In this document: one piece after another, positions 50,114-58,641 of the stretch
How the letters are laid out: each line of letters opens with the position of its first letter
How positions within the stretch are numbered: the first letter of the stretch is position 1
Assembly: GCF_030014915.1 (NCBI RefSeq)
Contig: NZ_JAGIXS010000002.1
Span: 462,296 to 526,295, forward strand
Length of the DNA: 64,000 nucleotides
Direction of reading: 5' to 3'
DNA from: Pelomonas sp. V22
GTDB lineage: Bacteria > Pseudomonadota > Gammaproteobacteria > Burkholderiales > Burkholderiaceae_C
Position numbers and translations under genes: made by a program
Notes under the pieces: model-generated
Database searches by the model: none
Told to the model about the DNA's origin: nothing
The model's input: the letters and a program-made list of their open reading frames with translations, nothing else

Positions 50114-51078
50114 GCCTTGGCTCCGGACTTCAGGTTCTCCAACTGCAGCTTGAGCCGCTCGCTGAAGCTCAGCTTGGTGTAGCGGCGCTCGGTCTCACGG
50201 CCCAGCTCCTTCTGCAGCGCAAAGACCGACTGCGGGCGCGACAGCGGGTCCAGCGACATGCACCACTCGGTCACCTCGATCAGGTTGTCGGAGTAGACGT
50301 TGCGCAGCCGCGAGAGGCTCAAGGAAAGCCGGTCCTTCTCGATGCGCTGCGGCGCATCGTTGGGCGGATAGCCCTGCATGCAAGCGTAGATGCAGGCGCC
50401 GATGGCGTAGATGTCGGTCCAGGGGCCGAGGGCACCGTCGCGGCGGTACATCTCGGGCGCGGCGAAGCCGGGCGTGTACATCGGGCGGATGAAGTTGCCT
50501 TCCTTGGACAGCACTTCGCGCGCCGCGCCGAAGTCGAGCAAGACGGCCTTGTTGTCGTTGGTGATGAAGATGTTGGCCGGCTTGATGTCCAGGTGCAGCA
50601 TCTTGTGCTGATGGACGATGCGCAGGCCGCGCAGGATTTCGTCGAACAGGCTGCGGATGGTGGACTCGCGGAACACCTTGTCGCGCTTCATGTCGCGGGC
50701 GGTGACGATGAAGTCCTGCAGGGTGTCGCCCTGCAGGTAGTTCATCACCATGTAGACGGTTTCGTTCTCGCGCAGGAAGTTCAAGACCGAGACCACGCTC
50801 GGGTGCGAGATCTGCGCGAGCGAGCGGCCTTCTTCAAAGAAACTCTTGAGGCCCAGGCGGTAGAGCGGCTGCTTCTCGGGCTTGACGCGCGGCGTCAGTT
50901 CGCCGGGCGAGCGTTCGGCCAGCGAAGACGGAAGGTATTCCTTCAGGGCGACCAGGTGGTGCTCGGGATCTTCGGCCAGGTAGACGACACCAAAACCACC
51001 CGCTGCCAATCGCTTGATGATCTGGTAGCCCCCGACCACCGTTCCTGCCGGCAAGGGAGCCGGTTTCGGCTTTGACAT
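50110..51078 (-). CDS. Hanks-type Ser/Thr protein kinase
   Basis: A 322-residue soluble kinase. G-loop LAAGGFGVVYLAE, ATP-binding Lys in LVALKEYLPSS, catalytic loop HLDIKPANI (Leu for the usual Arg of HRD), DFGAA, and TPGFAAPEMY as the APE motif. No TM or extracellular PASTA domains. First gene of the leftward operon. Only 31 bases separate it from yicC, so the two promoters overlap or lie within the genes. Substrates unknown; the neighbouring RNA and nucleotide genes are candidates by context only. Its non-Arg HxD is typical of kinases not activated by loop phosphorylation. Confidence 0.92.
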   Translation of the reverse strand: MSKPKPAPLPAGTVVGGYQIIKRLAAGGFGVVYLAEDPEHHLVALKEYLPSSLAERSPGELTPRVKPEKQPLYRLGLKSFFEEGRSLAQISHPSVVSVLNFLRENETVYMVMNYLQGDTLQDFIVTARDMKRDKVFRESTIRSLFDEILRGLRIVHQHKMLHLDIKPANIFITNDNKAVLLDFGAAREVLSKEGNFIRPMYTPGFAAPEMYRRDGALGPWTDIYAIGACIYACMQGYPPNDAPQRIEKDRLSLSLSRLRNVYSDNLIEVTEWCMSLDPLSRPQSVFALQKELGRETERRYTKLSFSERLKLQLENLKSGAKA

Positions 51079-51109
51079 AATCGAGTTTGCTTTGCTTACC
51101 GAATGCTAG

Positions 51110-52021
51110 ATGCCAGTCTACAGCATGACGGGTTACGCCAGCGCCAGCTCGCAACCCTCCGCACGCCCTGAAACTGGGGCTCACTCCAACGCCAGCGTGA
51201 CCGTCGAACTGCGTTCGGTCAATGGGCGTTTTCTCGACCTCAGCATGCGCATGCCCGAGGAGCTGCGAGGCCTCGAGCCGGCCTTGCGCGACCTCGTGTC
51301 TGCCGGCATCAAGCGCGGCAAGGTTGAGCTCCGCATCAACACCCAGCGCGAGGCCGACACAGCCTGGCCCCAACCGCAGCCCGAGCAACTCAACCGCCTG
51401 GCCCAACTGCAATCGACGGTACAGACCTGGCTCCCGGAGGCCCGCTCGCTGAGCGTCCAGGAGGCCTTGCACTGGTGCAAGAGCGGCGGCACCGCCGAGA
51501 AGCTGGACGAGCCGACGCTGGAAGCCGCACGCCGCTGCGTGAGCGGCCTGCTGGAAGCGCGCGAGCGCGAAGGCGAGAAGCTGGTGGCCGTGCTCATGGA
51601 GCGCGTGGCCCGGCTGCGCGAGCTGGCCGCCCAGGCCGAGCCGCTGGTGCCCGAGGTCGTGCAGCGCCAGCAGCAGCGTTTCCTGGAGCGTTGGGCCGAG
51701 GCCCTGGCCGGCACCGGATCGGCCCAGTCCGTTTCGGAAGATGCGTCCCGCGAGCGCGCGCTCAACGAGGCCACGGCCTATGCGATCCGCATCGACGTGG
51801 CCGAGGAACTGGCCCGCTTGCGCGCCCACCTGGACGAGATCACCCGCCTGCTCAAGAAGGGCGGCGAGCTCGGCAAGCGCCTGGACTTCCTGATCCAGGA
51901 GCTGCTGCGCGAGGCCAATACCTTTGCCTCCAAATCGGCCGCGATTGAGCTGACCAATATCTCGGTCGAGATGAAGGTCGCCATCGAGCAACTGCGCGAG
52001 CAGGTGCAGAACATCGAATAA
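51110..52021 (+). CDS. yicC: YicC/YloC-family endoribonuclease
   Basis: A 303-residue protein. [14 protein letters not shown] is the family start, followed by [22 protein letters not shown], and the C-terminal [24 protein letters not shown] is conserved. E. coli YicC is a recently described endoribonuclease that acts on small RNAs. First gene of yicC-gmk-rpoZ-spoT. The yicC-rph neighbourhood is conserved as in E. coli, here with the kinase and phosphatase inserted. Confidence 0.93.
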   Translation: MPVYSMTGYASASSQPSARPETGAHSNASVTVELRSVNGRFLDLSMRMPEELRGLEPALRDLVSAGIKRGKVELRINTQREADTAWPQPQPEQLNRLAQLQSTVQTWLPEARSLSVQEALHWCKSGGTAEKLDEPTLEAARRCVSGLLEAREREGEKLVAVLMERVARLRELAAQAEPLVPEVVQRQQQRFLERWAEALAGTGSAQSVSEDASRERALNEATAYAIRIDVAEELARLRAHLDEITRLLKKGGELGKRLDFLIQELLREANTFASKSAAIELTNISVEMKVAIEQLREQVQNIE

Positions 52022-52041
52022 GCAAACACAGCAAACCCCTG

Positions 52042-52662
52042 ATGGAATATCCCGGCAATCTCTTCGTCGTCGCAGCGCCCAGCGGCGCCGGCAAATCCAG
52101 CCTCGTGAAGGCCTTGCTGGAGCTGGACTCCAAGCTGGACGTCTCGATCTCCCACACCTCGCGGGCGCCGCGCGGCCAGGAGCAGAACGGCCGCGAATAC
52201 TGGTTCATCACGGCCGACGAGTTCCGTGCCAAGGTCGCCCATGGCGACTTCTTCGAATGGGCGGAGGTCCACGGCAATCTCTACGGCACCTCGCGCGCCG
52301 CCATCGAGGCCCGCATGGCCCATGGCGACGATGTAGTGCTGGAGATCGACTTCCAGGGCGCTCTGCAGATCAAGCAGCTGTTCCCCTATGCCGTGCTGAT
52401 CTTCATCCTGCCCCCGAGCTGGGACGAGCTGAAGCAGCGCCTGAACCGCCGGGGCGACACCGAGCCCGCCGTGATCGAGACCCGCATGGCCAATGCCCGG
52501 GTCGAGGTGGCGCAGGCGCAGAACTTCGATTTCGTGGTCGTGAATGCGGTGTTCGACACGGCGGTTTTCGACCTGAAATCCATCGTCCACGCACAAAGGC
52601 TAAAATACGCCGCACAGCGCCGGAACCGCTCCGCCGTCTTCCGAGCCTTGGATCTGCCCTGA
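52042..52662 (+). CDS. gmk: Guanylate kinase
   Basis: A 206-residue kinase that phosphorylates GMP to GDP. The P-loop is [32 protein letters not shown] is the GMP-binding region and [30 protein letters not shown] and RLNRRGDTE are conserved. Its substrate pool feeds the (p)ppGpp system encoded downstream. Confidence 0.97.
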   Translation: MEYPGNLFVVAAPSGAGKSSLVKALLELDSKLDVSISHTSRAPRGQEQNGREYWFITADEFRAKVAHGDFFEWAEVHGNLYGTSRAAIEARMAHGDDVVLEIDFQGALQIKQLFPYAVLIFILPPSWDELKQRLNRRGDTEPAVIETRMANARVEVAQAQNFDFVVVNAVFDTAVFDLKSIVHAQRLKYAAQRRNRSAVFRALDLP

Positions 52663-52695
52663 TCCGTCCTGAACACCTCACCCTGGAACACACAA

Positions 52696-52899
52696 ATGGC
52701 CCGCATCACCGTTGAAGATTGCCTGACCAAGATCCCCAACCGCTTCCAGCTGGTGCTTGCCGCAACCTACCGCGCTCGCATGCTGAGCCAGGGCCACACG
52801 CCCAAGATCGAGAGCAAGAACAAGCCGGGCGTGACCGCCCTGCGCGAGATCGCCGCCGGTGAAGTCGGCGTCGAGATGCTGCGCAAGGTGCCGGTCTAA
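52696..52899 (+). CDS. rpoZ: RNA polymerase omega subunit
   Basis: A 67-residue omega subunit: [38 protein letters not shown] and [16 protein letters not shown] are the family core. Needed for assembly of RNA polymerase and for ppGpp site 1. Between gmk and spoT as in many proteobacteria, followed by a terminator. Confidence 0.98.
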   Translation: MARITVEDCLTKIPNRFQLVLAATYRARMLSQGHTPKIESKNKPGVTALREIAAGEVGVEMLRKVPV

Positions 52900-52918
52900 A
52901 TCCGCACCAACGCCGCTG

Positions 52919-52940
52919 ACGGGCACCTTCGGGTGCCCGT
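52919..52940 (+). terminator. Intrinsic terminator after rpoZ
   Basis: ACGGGCACC-TTCG-type loop-GGTGCCCGT is a perfect 9-bp stem 20 bases after the rpoZ stop, followed by TGTCGTTTCTG. The T-tract is moderate, so partial read-through into spoT is likely. Confidence 0.75.
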
Positions 52941-53000
52941 TGTCGTTTCTGCGTTGGCCCTACGCCCGGAGCGCAGCGCGGCATCGGTTAAATTCGAACC

Positions 53001-55265
53001 ATGGGTCTCCGATCGTTTGCCGTTGCACGCCTGCCTGCCGCCTTGACCGGGCTGACCGCCCTGCGCGCGCCTCCCGAGCCCACGCCGGCCGAGGCCGCCA
53101 GCTTCGATGCCCTCGTGCACAAGCTGAACTACCTGCCCAAGGCCGACATCAAGCGGGTCAAGGAGGCCTACAAATTCGCTGACGAAGCCCACCTCGGCCA
53201 GTTGCGCGCCAGCGGCGAGCCCTACATCACCCACCCCATCGCCGTGGCCGGCATCTGCGCCGACTGGCGGCTCGATGCGCAGGCCATCCAGGCCGCGCTG
53301 ATGCACGACGCCATGGAGGACTGTGGGGTCACCAAGATTGAGCTGATCGAGAAGTTCGAGGCGCCCACCGCCGAGCTGGTGGACGGACTGACCAAGCTGG
53401 ACAAGCTGCAGTTCTCGACCAAGGAAGAGTCGCAGGCCGAGTCCTTCCGCAAGATGCTGCTGGCGATGGCGCGCGACGTGCGGGTCATCCTGATCAAGCT
53501 CGCCGACCGCCTGCACAACATGCGCACGATGGAGGCGATGGCGGCCAACAAGCAGCGCCGCATTGCCCGCGAGACGCTGGACATCTATGCCCCAATCGCC
53601 CACCGGCTGGGCTTGAACGAGATTTACCGCGAGCTGCAGGAGCTCTCGTTCAAGTTCATCCACCCCTGGCGCCATGCGGCGCTGAGCAAGGCCATCGCCA
53701 AGGCGCGCGGCAACCGCCGCGACCTGGTCTCGCGCATCGAACGCGACGTGCTGAAGGCGGTCGGCGCCTCGGAGCTCAAGGTTGAAGTGCACGGCCGCGA
53801 GAAGACGCTCTATTCGATCTACAAGAAGATGCGCGACAAGCACCTGAGCTTTGCCCAGGTCAGCGATATCTTCGGCTTCCGTATCGTCGTGGCCGACCTG
53901 CCGCATTGCTACCTGGCGCTCGGCGTGCTGCACCAGCTCTACAAGCCGCAACCGGGCCGCTTCAAGGACTACATCGCCATCCCGAAGCCGAATGGCTACC
54001 AGTCGCTGCACACGACCCTGGTGAGCCCGCTCGGCACGCCGGTGGAGTTCCAGATCCGCACCGAGACCATGCACATGGTGGCCGAGAAAGGCGTGGCGGC
54101 GCATTGGCTCTACAAGAGCAACAGCCAGCATGCGCAGCAACTGGGCGCGCATTGGCTGCAGTCGCTGCTGGACATCCAGGACGAGACGCGCGACGCCAAC
54201 GAGTTCCTCGAGCACGTCAAGATCGACCTGTTCCCGGACGCGGTCTACGTGTTCACGCCCAAGTCCAAGATCATGGCCCTGCCCCGCGGCGCCACGCCGG
54301 TGGACTTCGCCTACGCGATCCACTCCGACGTGGGCGACCATTGCGTGGCCGCACAGATCAATGGCGAGCCCGTGCCGCTACGCACCGAGCTGCACAGCGG
54401 CGATGTGATCGAGATCGTCACGGCCGAGAGCGCACGCCCGAATCCTGCCTGGCTCAGCTTCGTTCGCACGGGCCGGGCAAGATCCAAGATCAGGCACTTC
54501 CTGAAGAACCTGGAGCAGGAAGAATCGCGCGAACTCGGCCAGAAGATGCTGGCCCAGGCCCTGCGCGCCGAGGGCCTCGCCCTGCCCAGCCTGGACGACG
54601 AGAACCAGCAGGCCGCCCAACTCTGGCAGCAACTGGCCCGCTGGGCCGGCAACCGCCATGTGGACGAGCTGCTGACCGAGATCGGCCTCGGCCGCAAAAT
54701 CGCCACCATCGTGGCCAAGAAGCTGGCGCGCATGCTGGCCGACCAGGGCGAGCGTCCCGATGCGGTCACACTGACGCTGGGCCGCTTCGCGACCGACGAC
54801 GCACCGGCCCAGGGCATGGTGATGATCGACGGCAGTGAAGGCGCCTCCGTGCGCCTGGCCACCTGCTGCCGCCCCATCCCGGGCGACGACATCAAGGGCT
54901 ACCTCGGCCGCGGCGAAGGCCTGGTGGTGCACACGGCGGAATGCCAGGTCGGCCGCCGGCTGTTCCAGCGCGATGCCGAGCACTGGATCGCCGTGGCCTG
55001 GGCCGAGGAACTGAGCCGCCCTTTCGAGGCCGCCGTCGGTCTCCTGCTCACCAATGGCAAGGGCGTGCTGGCGCAAGTGGCGTCAGCCGTCAGTAGCGCC
55101 GAGGCCGACATCACGCACATCTCCATGGTGGAAGAACCACAAACCCGCGAGACGGCCGAGATGAGCTTGCTGCTGTCAGTGCGGGACCGACTGCATCTGG
55201 CCGACGTGCTGCGTACCTTGAAGCGCAGCGCCTCGGTCTTGCGAGTCTGGCGAATCAAGCCCTGA
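53001..55265 (+). CDS. spoT: Bifunctional (p)ppGpp synthetase/hydrolase
   Basis: A 754-residue RelA/SpoT protein. The hydrolase domain has YITHPIAVAGICADWRLD and the HD of LMHDAMEDCGV. RelSyn contains GREKTLYSIYKKM and GRFKDYIAIPKPNGYQSLHT. TGS has YVFTPKSKIMALPRGATPVDFAYA. A C-terminal ACT domain ends TLKRSASVLRVWRIKP. The intact HD box suggests hydrolase as well as synthetase activity. Preceded by an rpoZ terminator. Convergent with greB, the two stop codons touching inside a palindrome. Confidence 0.97.
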   Translation: MGLRSFAVARLPAALTGLTALRAPPEPTPAEAASFDALVHKLNYLPKADIKRVKEAYKFADEAHLGQLRASGEPYITHPIAVAGICADWRLDAQAIQAALMHDAMEDCGVTKIELIEKFEAPTAELVDGLTKLDKLQFSTKEESQAESFRKMLLAMARDVRVILIKLADRLHNMRTMEAMAANKQRRIARETLDIYAPIAHRLGLNEIYRELQELSFKFIHPWRHAALSKAIAKARGNRRDLVSRIERDVLKAVGASELKVEVHGREKTLYSIYKKMRDKHLSFAQVSDIFGFRIVVADLPHCYLALGVLHQLYKPQPGRFKDYIAIPKPNGYQSLHTTLVSPLGTPVEFQIRTETMHMVAEKGVAAHWLYKSNSQHAQQLGAHWLQSLLDIQDETRDANEFLEHVKIDLFPDAVYVFTPKSKIMALPRGATPVDFAYAIHSDVGDHCVAAQINGEPVPLRTELHSGDVIEIVTAESARPNPAWLSFVRTGRARSKIRHFLKNLEQEESRELGQKMLAQALRAEGLALPSLDDENQQAAQLWQQLARWAGNRHVDELLTEIGLGRKIATIVAKKLARMLADQGERPDAVTLTLGRFATDDAPAQGMVMIDGSEGASVRLATCCRPIPGDDIKGYLGRGEGLVVHTAECQVGRRLFQRDAEHWIAVAWAEELSRPFEAAVGLLLTNGKGVLAQVASAVSSAEADITHISMVEEPQTRETAEMSLLLSVRDRLHLADVLRTLKRSASVLRVWRIKP

Positions 55266-55275
55266 TCAGGGCTTG
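55256..55275. terminator. Perfect palindrome joining the spoT and greB stop codons
   Basis: CAAGCCCTGA followed by its exact reverse complement TCAGGGCTTG. The two convergent stop codons abut at its centre and both proteins end in Lys-Pro. It can fold as a 7-bp stem with a 6-base loop in both transcripts and may serve as a shared terminator, though no U-tract is present. Confidence 0.45.
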
Positions 55276-55823
55276 GGCGCGGGGTACTTCACCTCGAGGA
55301 TCTCCAGCTTCTCGATGCCGCCAGGCGTCATCAGCTGCACCTCATCTCCCTCTCGGGCTTTGAGCAGCGCTCGCGCAATAGGCGAGACCCAGGACACCTC
55401 ACCGGCCAGGCTGTCCGATTCGTCGATGCCCTTGATCGTGATCGTGCGCACCTCGCCTTTGGAGTTGGCGTAGGTGACGGTGGCACCGAAGTAGATCTGG
55501 TCATTGCCATGATGGACGCTCGGGTCGGCTACCTCGGCGATATCAAGCCGCTTGGTCAGGAAGCGCAGGCGCCGGTCGATCTCGCGCAGTCGCTTCTTGC
55601 CGTAGAGGTAGTCGCCGTTCTCCGAGCGGTCGCCGTTCTTGGCCGCCCAAGACACGATCTCGACGATCTTGGGGCGCTCTTCGTCCAGCAGCGTCATGAA
55701 CTCGCTGCGCAGCCGCGCATAGCCCTCGGGCGTCATGTAGTTGCGCGTGCCTTGAGGCAGCGCGGGCAGGCCCACGTCCTCATCGTCGTCGCTATCGTTT
55801 TCCTTGGTGAAAGCCTTGCTCAT
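55266..55823 (-). CDS. greB: Transcription elongation factor GreB
   Basis: A 185-residue factor that stimulates cleavage of backtracked RNA by RNA polymerase. The coiled-coil tip region RSENGDYLYGKKRLREIDRRLRFLTKRL is diagnostic of GreB, and the C-terminal FKBP-like domain includes GEVSWVSPIARALLKAREGDEV. A 25-residue acidic N-terminal extension (DSDDDEDVG) precedes the usual YMTPEGY start. Divergent from the CaiB gene with 36 bases between. Confidence 0.95.
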   Translation of the reverse strand: MSKAFTKENDSDDDEDVGLPALPQGTRNYMTPEGYARLRSEFMTLLDEERPKIVEIVSWAAKNGDRSENGDYLYGKKRLREIDRRLRFLTKRLDIAEVADPSVHHGNDQIYFGATVTYANSKGEVRTITIKGIDESDSLAGEVSWVSPIARALLKAREGDEVQLMTPGGIEKLEILEVKYPAPKP

Positions 55824-55859
55824 GGCCTGTATTGTGCTGGCAGCGACACGGGAGAACTC

Positions 55860-56978
55860 ATGGGCCCACTGCAGGGACTGCGCATCATCGAATTCGCCGG
55901 CATCGGCCCCGGGCCCATGGCCGGCATGCTGCTGGCCGACATGGGGGCCGAGGTGATCGTCGTCGAGAGGCCGGCGGCGCTGCGCACGCTGGGCGGCGGT
56001 GGCAGCCTGAACCGGGGCAAGCGCTCGGTCTGCCTGGATCTGAAATCAGACGCCGGCCTAGATGCCGTGAAGCGCCTGGTGCAGAGCGCCGACGCGTTGA
56101 TCGAGGGCTACCGGCCCGGTGTGATGGAGCGGCTGGGCCTGGGGCCGGAAGCCTTCGAGGGCAGCCATCCACGCCTCGTCTATGGCCGCGTCACCGGCTG
56201 GGGGCAGACCGGCCCGCTGGCCCAGGCCGCCGGGCATGACATCAACTACGTGGCGCTGACCGGCGTTTCAAGCATCGCCTCGCGCCCGGGCCAGCCGCCC
56301 ACACTGCCCGCGACGATGATCGGCGACATGGCGGGTGGCACGATGTTTCTTGCCTTTGGCGTCGTGTGTGCGCTGCTGGAAGCCCAGCGCTCGGGCCGCG
56401 GCCAGGTGGTGGACGCCGCGATGATTGATGGCGTGGGCCTGCTCTCAGGCCTCGTGCATTCGTTGCGCGGCAGCGGTGTCTGGGGCGACGATCCGGCGCG
56501 CAATTTCTTTCTGCACCAGTCGCCGTTCTACGACTGCTTTGAATGCGCGGACGGCCGCTTCATCAGCCTCGGGGCCATCGAGCCGCCGTTCTACCGCGAG
56601 TTGCTGGCCAAGCTGGGCCTGGGCGACGTGGATCCGGCGCGCCAGTACGTCATCGACGACTGGCCAGCGCTGCGTGAGCGCGTGGCCGCGCGAATTCGCG
56701 AGAAGAGCCGTGATGAATGGAGCAGCTTGATGGAAGGCAGCGATGCCTGCTTCGCGCCAGTGCTGAGCCTCGCGGAAGCGCCGCTGCATCCGCACCAGCA
56801 GGCACGCGGCAATTTCGTCGAAGTCGACGGCAAGATGCAGCCAGCGCCAGCGCCACGGTTCTCGCGCAGCACCGCACGTCGCCCCAGCCAGGCGCCGCAA
56901 GCCGGCGAGCACACGGCCGAATTGCTGCACGAACTCGGACTCAGCGACGAGCTGATCGCCGCTGCATCGGCAGACTGA
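55860..56978 (+). CDS. CaiB/BaiF-family protein, alpha-methylacyl-CoA racemase type
   Basis: A 372-residue class III CoA-transferase fold protein. GPLQGLRIIEFAGIGPGPMAGMLLADMGAEV, RGKRSVCLDL, YGRVTGWGQTGPLAQAAGHDINY and VDAAMIDG are conserved. GHDINYVALTGV places it with alpha-methylacyl-CoA racemases, with the conserved His and Asp. ATG 55860 has GGGAGA six bases upstream. It probably acts on branched acyl-CoA esters. A real CoA transferase role cannot be excluded. Confidence 0.88.
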   Translation: MGPLQGLRIIEFAGIGPGPMAGMLLADMGAEVIVVERPAALRTLGGGGSLNRGKRSVCLDLKSDAGLDAVKRLVQSADALIEGYRPGVMERLGLGPEAFEGSHPRLVYGRVTGWGQTGPLAQAAGHDINYVALTGVSSIASRPGQPPTLPATMIGDMAGGTMFLAFGVVCALLEAQRSGRGQVVDAAMIDGVGLLSGLVHSLRGSGVWGDDPARNFFLHQSPFYDCFECADGRFISLGAIEPPFYRELLAKLGLGDVDPARQYVIDDWPALRERVAARIREKSRDEWSSLMEGSDACFAPVLSLAEAPLHPHQQARGNFVEVDGKMQPAPAPRFSRSTARRPSQAPQAGEHTAELLHELGLSDELIAAASAD

Positions 56979-57002
56979 AACGCAGGGCCGCCAGAAAGCA
57001 AA

Positions 57003-57028
57003 AAGGCCAGCGATTGCTCGCTGGCCTT
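57003..57028. terminator. Bidirectional terminator between CaiB-type gene and tRNA-Arg
   Basis: AAGGCCAGCGA-TTGC-TCGCTGGCCTT is a perfect 11-bp stem. On the minus strand it is followed by TTTTGCTTTC and ends the tRNA-Arg transcript. On the plus strand it follows the CaiB-type gene stop by about 25 bases. Confidence 0.85.
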
Positions 57029-57047
57029 GTGCTGTTTCTTCTTGTTT

Positions 57048-57124
57048 TGGTGCGGCTGGCAGGATTCGAACCCACGACCCCTTGGTTCGTAGCCAAGTAC
57101 TCTATCCAACTGAGCTACAGCCGC
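57048..57124 (-). tRNA. tRNA-Arg (anticodon ACG), copy 2
   Basis: A 77-base tRNA with encoded CCA. The 5' acceptor strand GCGGCTG pairs with the 3' strand CAGCCGC. The anticodon loop CTACGAA between CTTGG and CCAAG gives ACG, read as ICG for CGU/CGC/CGA. Identical to the copy at 57221-57297, and downstream of it in the same transcript, followed by a terminator. Confidence 0.97.
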
Positions 57125-57220
57125 TAACTTCTTCGTGAGCCGTCTCTTCGAGATCAGCTCGTGCAGCCATACTGGCCTGCAGATTTCTTTTCTATTTTTC
57201 TTCTTCTTTCCCCAATATTC

Positions 57221-57297
57221 TGGTGCGGCTGGCAGGATTCGAACCCACGACCCCTTGGTTCGTAGCCAAGTACTCTATCCAACTGAGCTACAGCCGC
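57221..57297 (-). tRNA. tRNA-Arg (anticodon ACG), copy 1
   Basis: Identical in all 77 bases to the copy at 57048-57124. It is the promoter-proximal copy of a two-tRNA transcript. The spacer of 96 bases between the copies contains a pyrimidine-rich tract on the plus strand, and no gene. Confidence 0.97.
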
Positions 57298-57309
57298 CCG
57301 AAGCCTTGC

Positions 57310-57339
57310 ATTCTAGCCGGATTTTTTAGGTCCTGGCAA
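57310..57339 (-). promoter_or_regulatory. Promoter of the tRNA-Arg pair
   Basis: On the minus strand TTGCCA (57339-57334) and TAGAAT (57315-57310) are 18 bases apart, with an A-rich spacer. The tRNA 5' end is 12 bases downstream of the -10 box. Confidence 0.7.
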
Positions 57340-57380
57340 GAAATTCACCAAGTCTTCTTCTCGAACGCCCTGCCTTTGCT

Positions 57381-58628
57381 TCACTGCACCGTGGCTGCGG
57401 CCTCGTGGCAGCGCGCGCGGCGTTCTACATCTCCGTCGTTGGCTGCCAGCTGAGCCAGCACCAGCCAGCTGCGCCGACGCGCCGCCAGCGGCAGGCTGCG
57501 GTCTTCGGCCACCTGCTCCAGGATCAGGCGGGCCTTGCCCCACAGCTGGCGTTCAGCGAGCGCATGGCCCAGCGCATAGCTGAGGTGAGCGTCACGCGGC
57601 CATTGCTGCTGTGCGAGCTCCAGGCGCTGCAACCATTCGGGGCCCAGGCCAGGCAGAGCCTGAACCAGCGCATCGGCCATGGCCGCACGCTCGTCGGCCG
57701 CCAGCTCAGCGATCTGCTCCCAGAAGGGGCGCAGCCAGCCACGGCCATCTTCCGGCGCACCGAAGGCCACAGCCACGCCGGCCGCACGTGCGGCCACGAA
57801 GGCATCACGCCGGTCGGCCGGGTCGAGTTGCTGCCAGACCATTCGCAGCTGGTCGGCGTCGCGCGCCGCGTCCAGCGCCTCGATGGCCAATGAGCGCAGC
57901 AAGCCCTGCGCGGCCAGCTTCGAGAAGCCCTGATGCTTGGCGAGCATGCGTGCGGTGCGCAGCGCCTCCAGCGACTGGCCGGCCATGCGCTGCGCCTGCA
58001 GCTTCAGGCGCAAGGCCTGCGTGCGCCGGCCCACACCTGGGCCGAGCTCGGCCAACAGGTTCAGCGCTCGCGCCGCATCGCGGTCATCCAGGGCCCACTC
58101 GGCGGCCAGCAGACGCACGCCGTCTTCCACGAGACGGGCCGAGCCCGGCTCGCGGCTGAGGTCCAGCGCCTGCTGCAGTTGCTCGTCGCGGCGACGACGA
58201 TCTTGCAGCCGGTGCGCGCTCTGCGCGGCCAGCAGATGACTCAGCGCCAGGAAGGCGCCATCCTGGTTCAGCTCGATGGTCTGGGCCTGGATGTTGAGCG
58301 CCTTCTGCGCCGCCTTCTGGGCGCGGCCATAGCGGGCGCCGAAGAACTCGGCCAGCGCTTCGCGCAGCGCCGCTTGTGCTGTGCGGTCGCGCTGGGCCAC
58401 GCGCCATTCGCGTGCACGGCGCGGCAGGCTGGTCAGGGAGTTGACGGTGTGGATCAGCGTGACCACCGCAAAACAGGTGGCCAGCAGTATCAACAGGAAG
58501 AGGTTCAGCGAGAGGTCCAGCCGCCAGCCATTCCAGTAGAAGCTCGCCAGGCCGTCATTGCTGCCCAGGGTCAGCGCGGCGATCACCGCCACGCCGAACA
58601 GCAGCACCAGCCAGATCACGCCACGCAT
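57381..58628 (-). CDS. hemY: HemY-like protein of the haem operon
   Basis: A 415-residue membrane protein. Two N-terminal transmembrane helices (about residues 1-20 and 40-62) make the HemY_N domain, and a helical TPR-like cytoplasmic part follows (AALREALAEFFGARYGRAQKAAQKAL and further repeats). It is the proteobacterial HemY of unknown exact role, not the protoporphyrinogen oxidase of the same name. AAGGAG lies eight bases before ATG 58628. Last gene of hemC-hemD-hemX-hemY. Confidence 0.9.
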   Translation of the reverse strand: MRGVIWLVLLFGVAVIAALTLGSNDGLASFYWNGWRLDLSLNLFLLILLATCFAVVTLIHTVNSLTSLPRRAREWRVAQRDRTAQAALREALAEFFGARYGRAQKAAQKALNIQAQTIELNQDGAFLALSHLLAAQSAHRLQDRRRRDEQLQQALDLSREPGSARLVEDGVRLLAAEWALDDRDAARALNLLAELGPGVGRRTQALRLKLQAQRMAGQSLEALRTARMLAKHQGFSKLAAQGLLRSLAIEALDAARDADQLRMVWQQLDPADRRDAFVAARAAGVAVAFGAPEDGRGWLRPFWEQIAELAADERAAMADALVQALPGLGPEWLQRLELAQQQWPRDAHLSYALGHALAERQLWGKARLILEQVAEDRSLPLAARRRSWLVLAQLAANDGDVERRARCHEAAATVQ

Positions 58629-58641
58629 TGGCACGTCTCCT

